The notes below the pieces were generated by a model, which was not told the DNA's origin, ran no database searches, and worked only from the letters and a program-made list of their open reading frames with translations. Of a stretch of 37,178 nucleotides of DNA, positions 24,000 to 31,924 are shown piece by piece (the first letter of the stretch is position 1; the number at the start of each line of letters is the position of its first letter). Made by a program: the position numbers and the translations under genes. The stretch is from NCBI GenBank assembly GCA_002396805.1, contig DGYW01000005.1, positions 25,716-62,893 on the forward strand. Reading direction: 5' to 3'. This stretch comes from Firmicutes bacterium UBA4996. GTDB lineage: Bacteria; Bacillota; Limnochordia; Darwinibacteriales; Darwinibacteriaceae.

Positions 24000-25163
24000 A
24001 TGGAGAATATACATTATCTGGAGAGCGTTTTTGAACAATTACACCAACATCCGGAGGTTTCCCTTCAAGAGAAGTGGACCGCTCAGTTTGTTGCTACAGA
24101 ACTTCGCAAATTTGGTTTCACGGTCACTACCGGAGTAGGTGGCACAGGTGTTGTGGGTGTTTTAGAGTGTGAACACCAAGGCCCCGTTTTAGCCTTGCGT
24201 AGCGATATGGATGCTTTGCCAGTCCAAGAAAAGACAGGGGTGGATTACGCGTCTTGCAACCCAGGTGTGATGCACGCTTGTGGCCATGATAGTCATATGG
24301 CTATTGCCCTTGGGGCTTGTGCGTACGCAGCTCAAAACCGCGAGTCATTAGCAGGTATTCTACTGGCGATTTTTCAGCCCGCAGAAGAGACTGTGGTAGG
24401 AGCCCTGGCTATGCTTGCAGACGGGGTTTTCAGTGAATACCAGCCAGAACGCTTAGTTGGGATCCACAATTGGCCAAAATTACCAGCGGGTAGCTTAGGT
24501 TTGCAAAAGGGGCCCATTACCGCTTTTGCGGATCGCTTTAGGGTAATATTTCGAGGTCAAGGAGGGCACGGTGCTTTTCCCCATACAACGAAAGACCCCA
24601 TTGCCATGGCCACTAATGCTGTGCAAGCTGCCTTTAGTTTGACTAGGAGAAAAACTGACTCCCTTTATCCCCAGGTCTTGTCTTTTGGGGTTATTCAAGG
24701 GGGCACTAGTTTTAACGTCATTCCTGAAACAGTAATGGTGGAAGGGACTGTGCGTACTTTACGCCGGGACGATCAAGAACTCATGATCAGCCTTTTGCAC
24801 CAGGCCTTTGGGTCTGCGGCTGCCTTGTATGGCGGTTCTTATGAGCTGGAGTATGATAAGGGAGTACCCTCGGTGATCAACAACGCAACTGTTGTAGAAG
24901 AATTACAGGGATTCTTCACTAATCAGTTGCCTGATACTACTGTTGTGACCGAGGGATTAGCTAGTCTAATCGGAGAAGATGTGGCCTATTTTCTTCAGGA
25001 AGTGCCTGGAGTACTATTGTATGTTGGTTCAGGGCAAGAGGGGGCTATCAACGAATTGCACAATCCAAGTTTTTTAGTACCTCGCCAAAGTTTAAAGACC
25101 GGGTACAAAGCCTTAGTCTGTATTATTAATGGTTATCTGGGAAATTTGGAGGGGAGGAGGTAA
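24000..25163 (+). CDS. M20-family metal-dependent amidohydrolase (aminoacylase/hippurate hydrolase-like)
   Basis: A 387-residue zinc peptidase-like amidohydrolase that removes an acyl group from an N-acyl amino acid or similar compound in the cytoplasm. Visible motifs: LRSDMDALPV, MHACGHDSHM (residues 91-100, with His92, Cys94 and His96 as metal or active-site residues), FQPAEE (Glu129/Glu130, one the catalytic base) and GIHNWP with His156; the dimerisation domain follows (FRGQGGHGAFPHTTKDP). The length is typical of the hippurate hydrolase/AmhX group. It starts 9 nt after motif copy A and ends 2 nt before the regulator gene. With the racemase-like gene downstream it suggests handling of N-acylated amino acids, but no substrate can be named. 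Confidence 0.92.
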   Translation: MENIHYLESVFEQLHQHPEVSLQEKWTAQFVATELRKFGFTVTTGVGGTGVVGVLECEHQGPVLALRSDMDALPVQEKTGVDYASCNPGVMHACGHDSHMAIALGACAYAAQNRESLAGILLAIFQPAEETVVGALAMLADGVFSEYQPERLVGIHNWPKLPAGSLGLQKGPITAFADRFRVIFRGQGGHGAFPHTTKDPIAMATNAVQAAFSLTRRKTDSLYPQVLSFGVIQGGTSFNVIPETVMVEGTVRTLRRDDQELMISLLHQAFGSAAALYGGSYELEYDKGVPSVINNATVVEELQGFFTNQLPDTTVVTEGLASLIGEDVAYFLQEVPGVLLYVGSGQEGAINELHNPSFLVPRQSLKTGYKALVCIINGYLGNLEGRR

Positions 25164-25165
25164 GC

Positions 25166-26461
25166 ATGAAAAACCGCGTAGGAATCATTGGTCCTGAAGA
25201 TCTAGTACACAAAGCGACCAAACTCATGGACAGCTACCCTATGTTACAAGGGATTCCGCTACCCTATGGAAGTGAACAAGAGGCCGTAGGCATGGTGAAA
25301 AGACATTATCACGAGGCGGATTTATTCTTGTTTACGGGGTACGTCCCTTATAAGCTAGTCTTGAATGAAAATTTGGGAAAACCGCTCTTTTACTTTTCTA
25401 TCGCAGGTACTAGTCTGAATCAATGTTTGTTTAACTTTGTTGTTCACGAGCAAGTGGATGTCTCCACAATATCTATTGATACTATTTCCGCTACAGAAGT
25501 CGGCGAGATGTATCAAGAACTAGACCTAGATCTATCTGGAGTTCGGGTGAATGAAACCACACTTGAACACTTTCGGGCAGAGGAATACTATCAGTTTCAC
25601 CTAGATCATTTCAATCAAGGACTTACTACAGGAGCCATTACCTCCATTAATTCAGTTGCCAAAAGGCTTCAGGAAGTCGGTGTACCAGTTCAACGTTTAA
25701 TACCCACATCTCAGGGGATGCAGAACACCCTCCGCCTCATCGTCACCTTTGTCGAAGGCGAACAAGCCAGGGGCAAACAGCTGGTTTTGCTAATGGCTCA
25801 AGCAGCTAAGGCCCAATTTAGAGATGAAGAATGGTGGAACGAGACTGGGCGTTGGCTAGAGCAGGAAGGTAAACGTTACCGGGCTTCGGTGTTCTGGAAT
25901 TCACAGGAGATTATTGTCCTACTCAATCAACGACTTTTTGATAAGTACACTGCTCACGGTGAAACAGCCATACCCTTGACCCAAGCCTTGCGCAAACAGG
26001 TTGGCGACAAGATGGTGGTGGGTATTGGCATGGGTTCCACTATGCTAGATGCGGAAGACAACGCTAGGGCTGCGTTAGAGTTGGCTCGTAAGACTGGTGC
26101 GGATCACATTTACATTATTAATCAAGCTAAAGAGGTAGTGGGGCCCCTCTCCATTAGAGGCGGGCATGCGCCCCTTTATCAGTTGGCATCCACTGAAGCA
26201 GTGATCACGGACTTGGCTGAGCGGACTGGTTTAAGTGTGAAAACCCTATCTAAGGTGCTCAATCTATACGATGATAGTGGTACAGAACAGTTTTCCTCGA
26301 AGGTGATAAAAGATGGCTTGGGCATCACCCTGCGTTCGGCCAATCGTATTTTGACCAAATTAGTAGAGGCTGGGGTGGCTGTACCTGTAGGTTATGAGGA
26401 CCAAGTAGGACGAGGACGACCTAGAGTTTTGTACACACTTAATTTAGATGCAAATCATTAA
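25166..26461 (+). CDS. Unusual one-component regulator: sensor region, GGDEF-like domain and C-terminal winged helix
   Basis: I do not recognise a named family for this 431-residue protein. Residues 1 to about 190 form an alpha/beta region (VGIIGPEDLVHKATKLM, ADLFLFTGYVPYKL). About 200-325 resembles a degenerate nucleotide-cyclase/GGDEF-type fold (VVGIGMGSTMLDAEDNARAA then LELARKTGADHIYIIN), as in PucR-like regulators and GTP cyclohydrolase III. The C-terminus (about 340-430) is a winged helix-turn-helix ending GRGRPRVLYTLNL, with LGITLRSANRILTKLVEAG as recognition region. It starts 2 nt after the M20 gene, with GGAGGGGAGGAGG upstream. It is the only regulator in the 24-37 kb cluster and the best candidate to bind the GAC-N8-GAC sites. 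Function is inferred from architecture only. Confidence 0.7.
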   Translation: MKNRVGIIGPEDLVHKATKLMDSYPMLQGIPLPYGSEQEAVGMVKRHYHEADLFLFTGYVPYKLVLNENLGKPLFYFSIAGTSLNQCLFNFVVHEQVDVSTISIDTISATEVGEMYQELDLDLSGVRVNETTLEHFRAEEYYQFHLDHFNQGLTTGAITSINSVAKRLQEVGVPVQRLIPTSQGMQNTLRLIVTFVEGEQARGKQLVLLMAQAAKAQFRDEEWWNETGRWLEQEGKRYRASVFWNSQEIIVLLNQRLFDKYTAHGETAIPLTQALRKQVGDKMVVGIGMGSTMLDAEDNARAALELARKTGADHIYIINQAKEVVGPLSIRGGHAPLYQLASTEAVITDLAERTGLSVKTLSKVLNLYDDSGTEQFSSKVIKDGLGITLRSANRILTKLVEAGVAVPVGYEDQVGRGRPRVLYTLNLDANH

Positions 26462-26477
26462 ATAACGGAGAAGGAAT

Positions 26478-26507
26478 TTGGTGTATGGCGCTGAATAAAC
26501 ATATAAG
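26478..26507 (+). promoter_or_regulatory. Possible promoter before the dehydrogenase gene
   Basis: TTGGTG (26478-26483) and TATAAG (26502-26507) spaced 18 bp. The predicted transcription start, near 26514, falls inside motif copy B. Only moderate matches. Confidence 0.4.
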
Positions 26508-26522
26508 GACTATATAGAGACG
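26505..26522 (+). promoter_or_regulatory. GAC-N8-GAC motif, copy B
   Basis: AAGGACTATATAGAGACG, with GAC triplets at 26508 and 26519 (11 bp apart), lies 22 nt before the D-2-hydroxyacid dehydrogenase start and over the predicted transcription start. Confidence 0.6.
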
Positions 26523-26543
26523 TACACTTTTGGGGGTGAGGTC

Positions 26544-27545
26544 ATGATAAAACCACGGATTCTAATAACTTTACCGATAAGTAAAGTGCGAGATACCTTT
26601 TTCCCAGAGCATTTAGTGTCCGCACTGAGAGAACACTATAAGTTGCTTTGGAACGACACAGATCAGAACTGGACGAGTAAAGAATTAGCTCAGAAGATAG
26701 GGCAGGCCCAGGGTTGTATCTTGGGTTGGGGTGCCCCCTATTGGTCTTCGGAGGTTGTGACAAACATTAGAGATTTACGTTGCGTGGGAATATTGGGTGG
26801 GGCTGTGCGCCCCTATTTAGGTCCTGAAATTTTTGCGGCCCAGATTCCCGTTTTTAATGCAAGTGGCATCATGGCCCAGTCAGTAGCAGAGGCGGTAATC
26901 GCCTACTCCTTGGCGGCCTTGCGGGAGTTGCCGCAGTACATGGGTGCCATGAAAAGTGGGACTCAGTGGCGAGACAATGACTATTGGGTGGAGGGGTTGT
27001 TGTATAAGACCGTAGGTCTAGTGGGCTACGGAGCGGTTGGTCGTTATTTAGCGCAGCAGCTGCAAGTGTTTCACTGTGACCTCCTGATCTACGATCCTTT
27101 TTATCGTGGGGAATTGCCACCCCGAGCTAGGCGCGTGGATAGTCTGGAAGAACTTTTTTCCAGAAGTAAAATCATCTCGTTGCAAGCAGCTTATACTCCC
27201 CAAACCCATCACTTGGTTAGTCACACCCAGTTAGACTTGTTGCCAGCAGGTAGTGTATTAATTAACGTGGGTCGCGGTGGTTTGATCGATGAAGAAGCTC
27301 TGGTTTCACGCCTGCAAAGGGGCGATGTGAAGGCGGTTTTAGATGTGTTCACTGAAGAACCCTTAGCTTTAGATAGCCCCTTACGGGGTTTGGCTAATGC
27401 ATACTTAGTTCCCCATATGGCTGGACCTACACCTGATTTAAGGTGGAAGATGACAGCTAAGGTCTTTCGGGATTTTGACGCAGTTTTTCAGGGTCAACCC
27501 TATGGACCCAGCATTTCCTGGGAACAAGTACAGGCTATGACTTAG
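26544..27545 (+). CDS. D-isomer-specific 2-hydroxyacid dehydrogenase
   Basis: A 333-residue NAD-dependent dehydrogenase that interconverts a 2-oxo acid and its D-2-hydroxy acid in the cytoplasm. The nucleotide loop GYGAVG is at 161-166 and the catalytic set is complete: Arg244 in NVGRGGLIDE, Glu272 in FTEEPL and His291 in VPHMAGPTPD. The N-terminal substrate domain is ordinary in length. It is close to glyoxylate/hydroxypyruvate and phosphoglycerate dehydrogenase types. It is the first of four tightly spaced genes (the DapA-like gene follows after 12 nt) and is preceded by motif copy B. Combined with the aldolase it suggests reduction or oxidation of a 2-oxo acid in a catabolic route. Confidence 0.92.
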   Translation: MIKPRILITLPISKVRDTFFPEHLVSALREHYKLLWNDTDQNWTSKELAQKIGQAQGCILGWGAPYWSSEVVTNIRDLRCVGILGGAVRPYLGPEIFAAQIPVFNASGIMAQSVAEAVIAYSLAALRELPQYMGAMKSGTQWRDNDYWVEGLLYKTVGLVGYGAVGRYLAQQLQVFHCDLLIYDPFYRGELPPRARRVDSLEELFSRSKIISLQAAYTPQTHHLVSHTQLDLLPAGSVLINVGRGGLIDEEALVSRLQRGDVKAVLDVFTEEPLALDSPLRGLANAYLVPHMAGPTPDLRWKMTAKVFRDFDAVFQGQPYGPSISWEQVQAMT

Positions 27546-27557
27546 GGAGGGAAAACA

Positions 27558-28487
27558 GTGTTGAACTTACAAGGACGTTTGATTCCTGCGGTACCCGTCA
27601 CCTTCCGCGAGGATCAATCTGTTGATTACGATGCTTTACATAAATATGCAGAATATTTAGTAGCCCAGCCCATTGATGGAGTTGCCATTTGGGCTCATAC
27701 GGGGCGTGGTCTCCACTTAACTGCTGAGCAACGTCTCGAGGTTGGTAAGCTCTGGCGTCAACATCTTAAACCCGGACAAATACTAATTTGCGGAATCGGG
27801 GGAGACCGAGGACACAGGGGAGCCATGGGTAAGGATGCTCTCAAGCTTGGTGCCGATGCTATCATGGCCTATGCGCCTGTCATGTATCGAGGTCTTCCTA
27901 ATCAAGATGCTTTAGTCTTAGAGTACCATAGGGAGTTAGCCAATTATCCAGGTCTACCCTTGATCCTCTTTTTCCTGTATGAAGCGGCAGGGGGCATCAC
28001 CTATTCTCTAGATCTTTTAGGCGAGTTACTTAGTCTGCCTCAAGCGGTAGGTATTAAGATGGCGACCCTGGACAGTGTCATGACCTATCAAGATGTGGCA
28101 AATTATATCCAAAAGCACCATCCGGATAAGGTTTTGATCACTGGTGAGGATCGTATGTTCGGCTACACTCTGACTCGGGGCGCTAAGTCTGCCTTGGTCG
28201 GTCTAGGAAGTATTTGTCCAGCTTGGCAAAGGGAACTTTTGGACTCCTATGCAGACGGAAGAGCAGAGGATTTTTTACAGGCCATGGCCTTAGTTGATGC
28301 TCTGGCAGAAATCACCTTTATTCCGCCTATGGAAGGTTATATCGAGCGTTTGCTGTTCTTCTTGGCTGAGCAAGGGATTCTCTCCCATAATGTAGTTCAT
28401 GATCCTTATGGGCCCGGTGTCACTGAACTGGAACGGGCCCAGATTACCAAATTTATTCGGGAACATGGCTTGGAGGTGGGAGCGTGA
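27558..28487 (+). CDS. DapA/NAL-family class I aldolase (dihydrodipicolinate synthase-like)
   Basis: A 309-residue (beta/alpha)8 protein of the dihydrodipicolinate synthase/N-acetylneuraminate lyase family, which makes or breaks bonds to pyruvate-like 2-oxo acids through a Schiff base. Lys167 in VGIKMATL and Tyr141 in FFLYEAAGG match the catalytic lysine and tyrosine. The usual GTTGE loop is replaced by AHTGRG, and the usual YNxP context by YEAA, so it is not a normal DapA. GTG start with GGGAGG upstream; the next gene overlaps by 4 nt (GTGA). A role as lyase of a sugar-acid or amino-acid-derived 2-oxo acid fits the catabolic context better than lysine biosynthesis. Confidence 0.88.
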   Translation: MLNLQGRLIPAVPVTFREDQSVDYDALHKYAEYLVAQPIDGVAIWAHTGRGLHLTAEQRLEVGKLWRQHLKPGQILICGIGGDRGHRGAMGKDALKLGADAIMAYAPVMYRGLPNQDALVLEYHRELANYPGLPLILFFLYEAAGGITYSLDLLGELLSLPQAVGIKMATLDSVMTYQDVANYIQKHHPDKVLITGEDRMFGYTLTRGAKSALVGLGSICPAWQRELLDSYADGRAEDFLQAMALVDALAEITFIPPMEGYIERLLFFLAEQGILSHNVVHDPYGPGVTELERAQITKFIREHGLEVGA

Positions 28488-29659
28488 AGATCAATCGCCA
28501 GATTGAACGGGATTACCAAGAACAGCTGTGGCTAACGGCCCCCTCGTTGGAGGACTATGTCTTGGAGCAGTACGGCTGGGATTTGAGCACCAATTTAGGT
28601 GGTATCCGGCTCAAGAACCCGTGGGGCAAGGCTGCAGGACAATTATCGCTAAACACTACTCAAGTAGATCGTGATGCCCAAGGGGGTTTAGGCTTTGTGA
28701 TCTTAAAGACCGTAATTGCCCAAGATGAACAGGGGTCTAGTGTACAAAGTGCTTGGATGGTAGATGCACCGCGCATGTTGGTAGAAAAGATTACTGCTCA
28801 AACTGGAGAGCAAGGGTGGACTGTCTCGTGGAAAGGCCGCGGCTGGAGCGAATCCTTCCAAAGTTATCTAGAATTTGTGGAAACTAGCTTCAAATTGGGT
28901 GTCCCAAAGGACTGTCTGATTGTACCTAGTTGTCAATTACCCCTCTACCGAGGGCCAGAAAACCCTCACGCAGAAGAGTATGCCTACACATTGGGGGCCT
29001 TAGGCAAGGTTCTGCAGAAAGCAGATCAGCCCGCCTTGGAATTGGACCTCAGTCCTACTTTGCTGAAGGATGGGCCACCTCCTTGTGCTCAAGAGACAGC
29101 AGAACAGCTACACTGGGTGATTTCAGAGACTCGACAGCATTTGCCGGACAACATTAAGTTAGGACTAAAGTTGTTTAATCTGCAGAGCTTCGCGGAGCAA
29201 CTTGCTCTGGTGCAAGCTGGTGCACAGGTTTGGAATCAGTTAGATTGGCTCACCCTAGCAAATCGGCTCTTTAGCCCCGAGAGGGGGATCTCCTACGGTG
29301 GCTATGACTTGAGTAATCGTAATTTGGCTGTTCTTGACTCCATTAGAAGTGAAGAGGAGGAGAGTGGAGAGCAAATCCTACCACCCAGCATTTCTGCAAC
29401 TGGAAATATCTGCAGTGGACGCATGTTAGTGGAGTATGCTATCCGTGGGTGCACAACAGGTCAACTACACACCTACTTCCAACTTCCTAAGGGCGAATAT
29501 GGTTATGATTTGGGAAGTCGTACCCTTAGTGCCCTTCATGAACTTATGTTTAATCCTAAAGAGGGTCTGGTTGCTAGTCTAGAAGCCCTACGTAAACAAT
29601 TTGGACTAGAGGGAGAGCTTGAATTTGGCAAATTTTTTGAGAAGGGAGGGAATAAGTGA
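28484..29659 (+). CDS. Divergent dihydroorotate-dehydrogenase-like FMN-binding TIM barrel protein
   Basis: A 391-residue protein with the outline of dihydroorotate/dihydropyrimidine dehydrogenases: LGGIRLKNPWGKAAGQ near residues 38-53, VILKTVIA with Lys75, LELDLSP at 186-191, NIKLGLKLFNL at 223-233 and the phosphate-binding ATGNICSGRM at 305-314. The segment that in true DHODs reads NISCPN or NISSPN is here DLSPTL, so the usual catalytic Cys/Ser position is altered and dihydroorotate is an unlikely substrate. An acidic insertion (SEEEESGEQ) lies near 289-297. It is translationally coupled to the aldolase gene (GTGA overlap) and to the following racemase-like gene (TGATG). The reaction is unknown; an FMN-dependent reduction or dehydrogenation is inferred. 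Confidence 0.7.
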   Translation: MKINRQIERDYQEQLWLTAPSLEDYVLEQYGWDLSTNLGGIRLKNPWGKAAGQLSLNTTQVDRDAQGGLGFVILKTVIAQDEQGSSVQSAWMVDAPRMLVEKITAQTGEQGWTVSWKGRGWSESFQSYLEFVETSFKLGVPKDCLIVPSCQLPLYRGPENPHAEEYAYTLGALGKVLQKADQPALELDLSPTLLKDGPPPCAQETAEQLHWVISETRQHLPDNIKLGLKLFNLQSFAEQLALVQAGAQVWNQLDWLTLANRLFSPERGISYGGYDLSNRNLAVLDSIRSEEEESGEQILPPSISATGNICSGRMLVEYAIRGCTTGQLHTYFQLPKGEYGYDLGSRTLSALHELMFNPKEGLVASLEALRKQFGLEGELEFGKFFEKGGNK

Positions 29660-30861
29660 TGGAGCAGCGTTGCTTGATTGAACGCGTAGAACTATTTGAG
29701 GTGGAGATTCCCTACAAAATTCCCTTTTCCATCAGTGGAGGGACCGCCTTGAAACGCAGATCATTGATTTTGCGTTTGACTGACGCAGATGGTTATCAAG
29801 GTTACGGGGAATCGGCGCCCTTTGAGCAACCGTTCTACTCATCAGAAACGATTGCTACGGCCCAAATAGCCCTGACTGATTATCTCATTCCTAAAGTAGT
29901 GGGGCGGGGTTTCGATTCTATAGAGGACTTTAATCGCACCTTACATGAGGGAGTGAGGGGTAACAACTTCGCAAAAGCTTCCTTAGAAACAGCCTATTGG
30001 GATCTGGTGGCTAAGCGTAACGGGCTCACTTTTGTAGAGCTCTTTCGGAGCATCTTGCGTAGTTGGGGTGTCGCTGAGGAACATCTAAAAACGAAGGAGC
30101 AGATTGAATCTGGTGTTTCTGTGGGGATTCCTTATAATTACAACTTAAAAACCCTGCAAACATGGGTCGATGAATATGTGGCCGAAGGGTATCAGCGGGT
30201 CAAATTGAAGATTAAACCAGGTTGGGATCTTACGCCCACGATGGCGATCCGTGAGCAATTAGGAGCAGCTTTTCCTATGTGGCTTGATGGAAACGGGGCT
30301 TACAGCTTTGCAGAGCATTTGGAGGTGTTTCAACAACTAGATCAGGCTCAGTGCCTTTTCTACGAGCAACCTCTAGGGCCAAGTGATCTATGGGAACACA
30401 GTAAACTTCGCAGAGCAGTAACTACCCCCATTTGTCTGGATGAAAGTTTAAAGGATGCCAATACAGGACTGGCTGCCATAGAGATGCAAGCGGCTCAAGT
30501 ATGGAACATTAAGTTGCAGAGGATGGGTGGTCTCTGGGAAGCGCTCCAGGCCTACAGGCTGGCCATGAAACATGGGATTAAATTGTGGGGGGGCACTATG
30601 CCCGAAAGTGGTATTGGGGCCATTCCCATGATTGCGTTAGCTAGTTTTTCTGGTTTCGTCTATCCTTCGGATATTGAGCCTAGTACTAGATGGTATGAAA
30701 GCCAGCGAGATCTGTTTGAGATTTCCATGGATGCCCAGGGTAGGATCGCGGTGCCTAATTTCGTAGGCATCGAGTTTACCGAAGAGAAGCTCTTAGAGGT
30801 TGGCCGTCCAATTGTAAATTTGCATAACAAGGTGGGGCGGAAAGAAGGAATTGCTAACTAA
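29659..30861 (+). CDS. Enolase-superfamily enzyme, MenC / N-acylamino acid racemase-like
   Basis: A 400-residue member of the muconate-lactonizing subgroup of the enolase superfamily. From ATG 29659 the active-site set is Lys182/Lys184 (KLKIKPGW, the KxK motif), metal ligands Asp210 (LDGNGAY), Glu236 (FYEQPL) and Asp261 (CLDESL), and Lys285 (WNIKLQR). The N-terminal capping domain (FSISGGTALKRRSLILRL, YGESAPFEQPFYSSE) matches o-succinylbenzoate synthase/N-acylamino acid racemase types. With no menaquinone genes nearby and an M20 deacylase in the same cluster, racemisation of an N-acyl amino acid or a dipeptide is more likely than OSB synthesis. A GTG at 29656 is also in frame, but the ATG has better spacing (8 nt) from GGGAGGG. 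Confidence 0.85.
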   Translation: MEQRCLIERVELFEVEIPYKIPFSISGGTALKRRSLILRLTDADGYQGYGESAPFEQPFYSSETIATAQIALTDYLIPKVVGRGFDSIEDFNRTLHEGVRGNNFAKASLETAYWDLVAKRNGLTFVELFRSILRSWGVAEEHLKTKEQIESGVSVGIPYNYNLKTLQTWVDEYVAEGYQRVKLKIKPGWDLTPTMAIREQLGAAFPMWLDGNGAYSFAEHLEVFQQLDQAQCLFYEQPLGPSDLWEHSKLRRAVTTPICLDESLKDANTGLAAIEMQAAQVWNIKLQRMGGLWEALQAYRLAMKHGIKLWGGTMPESGIGAIPMIALASFSGFVYPSDIEPSTRWYESQRDLFEISMDAQGRIAVPNFVGIEFTEEKLLEVGRPIVNLHNKVGRKEGIAN

Positions 30862-30879
30862 GTGTCAAAAAAGGATATA

Positions 30880-30896
30880 GAGACCACAAAGAGACC
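30880..30896 (+). promoter_or_regulatory. GAC-N8-GAC motif, copy C1
   Basis: GAGACCACAAAGAGACC, with GAC triplets at 30882 and 30893 (11 bp apart), directly precedes the -10-like TATAAT and lies 25 bp upstream of copy C2. The preceding bases ATAGAGACCA match copy D exactly. Confidence 0.5.
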
Positions 30897-30902
30897 TATA
30901 AT
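30897..30902 (+). promoter_or_regulatory. Perfect -10 box between motif copies C1 and C2
   Basis: TATAAT lies between the two motif copies. There is no recognisable TTGACA at 16-18 bp upstream, so if this is a promoter it may need an activator bound at C1. Confidence 0.4.
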
Positions 30903-30903
30903 T

Positions 30904-30921
30904 AAGGACTATTAAAAGACG
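30904..30921 (+). promoter_or_regulatory. GAC-N8-GAC motif, copy C2
   Basis: AAGGACTATTAAAAGACG, with GAC triplets at 30907 and 30918, lies just before the GAGGAG ribosome binding site of the Gfo-like gene. Confidence 0.6.
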
Positions 30922-30937
30922 AAGAGGAGTAGTGCAG

Positions 30938-31882
30938 ATGGCGTCCTCGACACCAAAGACGATTGGCATAGTTGATGTGGAGACTAGTCATCCCCAATCT
31001 TGGATCCCCATCTTGAAGCAGATGGGCTATGTGATCAAAGGCATCTACGATTCGGGTTTACGCTACTCTCGAGACGAACTTCGAGAGTTTGCCGAACATC
31101 ATGGTGTAAGTAACGTCTACACCAAACTAGATACCTTAGCAGAGAATGTGGACGTTGCTCTTATTCTGTCCGTGAACTGGGATGTGCATCTCCAGCACCT
31201 GCAACCTTTTCTTGAAAGAAATAAGCCTGTCTTGATTGATAAACCACTAATTGGAACGGTGAGGGATGCCAGATGGCTGTTAAGGTTGGAGCAGGTAGGC
31301 CATCTCATTACAGGGGGTTCATCACTTCGGTTCTCTGCTCAGCTACAGAACCTTCGGGATAGGCTAAATTCCGAAAATAAGCAAATACACTCGATTTATA
31401 CGTGTTGCTCCGGACACTCTTTTTACCAGGGCTCCCATCTGATCAGTTTGCTACAGGGGCTACTGGGTAAGGGTATAACCCAAGTGCGCTGCTTACAGGT
31501 GGAACCTTGGAAAATGGAATTGGAGTGGATCGGAGGACAACGGGCGATTGTTGAAGTTTTTCCGGAAGAAGTAGGTTATCTACCGTTTTCTGCTGTAGTG
31601 AGCACAGACCAGGGGATTGAGTATTTGACCTTGAGTGATGCGGAAAGACTGTATGCGGATTTTCTTGGTGAGGTAATCCCTATGCTTGTTGGCGGCAAGC
31701 AACCAGTACCGCTCGCTGAGTTGTTAGAGGTGGAGCTTGCTTGCATAGCTGGGTTACAATCCAGTGAGAGTGCAGATTCGTGGATTGGGTTGGATCGACT
31801 GGCACTTGACTCTCCAGCTTTTGACGGTGTAGCTTTTGCCGAGGAATATCTTGCAAGATTTAACAGAGGGGGTGCGACCTAA
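30938..31882 (+). CDS. Atypical Gfo/Idh/MocA-like protein
   Basis: A 314-residue protein with the two-domain outline of Gfo/Idh/MocA oxidoreductases: an N-terminal Rossmann-like part, VLIDKPL (DKP in place of EKP), and a C-terminal alpha/beta part. The glycine-rich nucleotide loop is missing: where GxGxxG is expected it reads IGIVDVETSHPQSW. Residues CCSGHSFYQGSHLISLLQGL correspond to the catalytic GVHxID region. So it may bind the cofactor differently, or not at all. ATG 30938 is 8 nt after GAGGAG; a GTG at 30932 is too close. It follows two motif copies and is 42 nt before the binding-protein gene, presumably co-transcribed with the importer. Confidence 0.75.
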   Translation: MASSTPKTIGIVDVETSHPQSWIPILKQMGYVIKGIYDSGLRYSRDELREFAEHHGVSNVYTKLDTLAENVDVALILSVNWDVHLQHLQPFLERNKPVLIDKPLIGTVRDARWLLRLEQVGHLITGGSSLRFSAQLQNLRDRLNSENKQIHSIYTCCSGHSFYQGSHLISLLQGLLGKGITQVRCLQVEPWKMELEWIGGQRAIVEVFPEEVGYLPFSAVVSTDQGIEYLTLSDAERLYADFLGEVIPMLVGGKQPVPLAELLEVELACIAGLQSSESADSWIGLDRLALDSPAFDGVAFAEEYLARFNRGGAT

Positions 31883-31924
31883 ACACAAGGTTTGTTTTAC
31901 CAAGTTAACCAAGGAGGAAAAACA

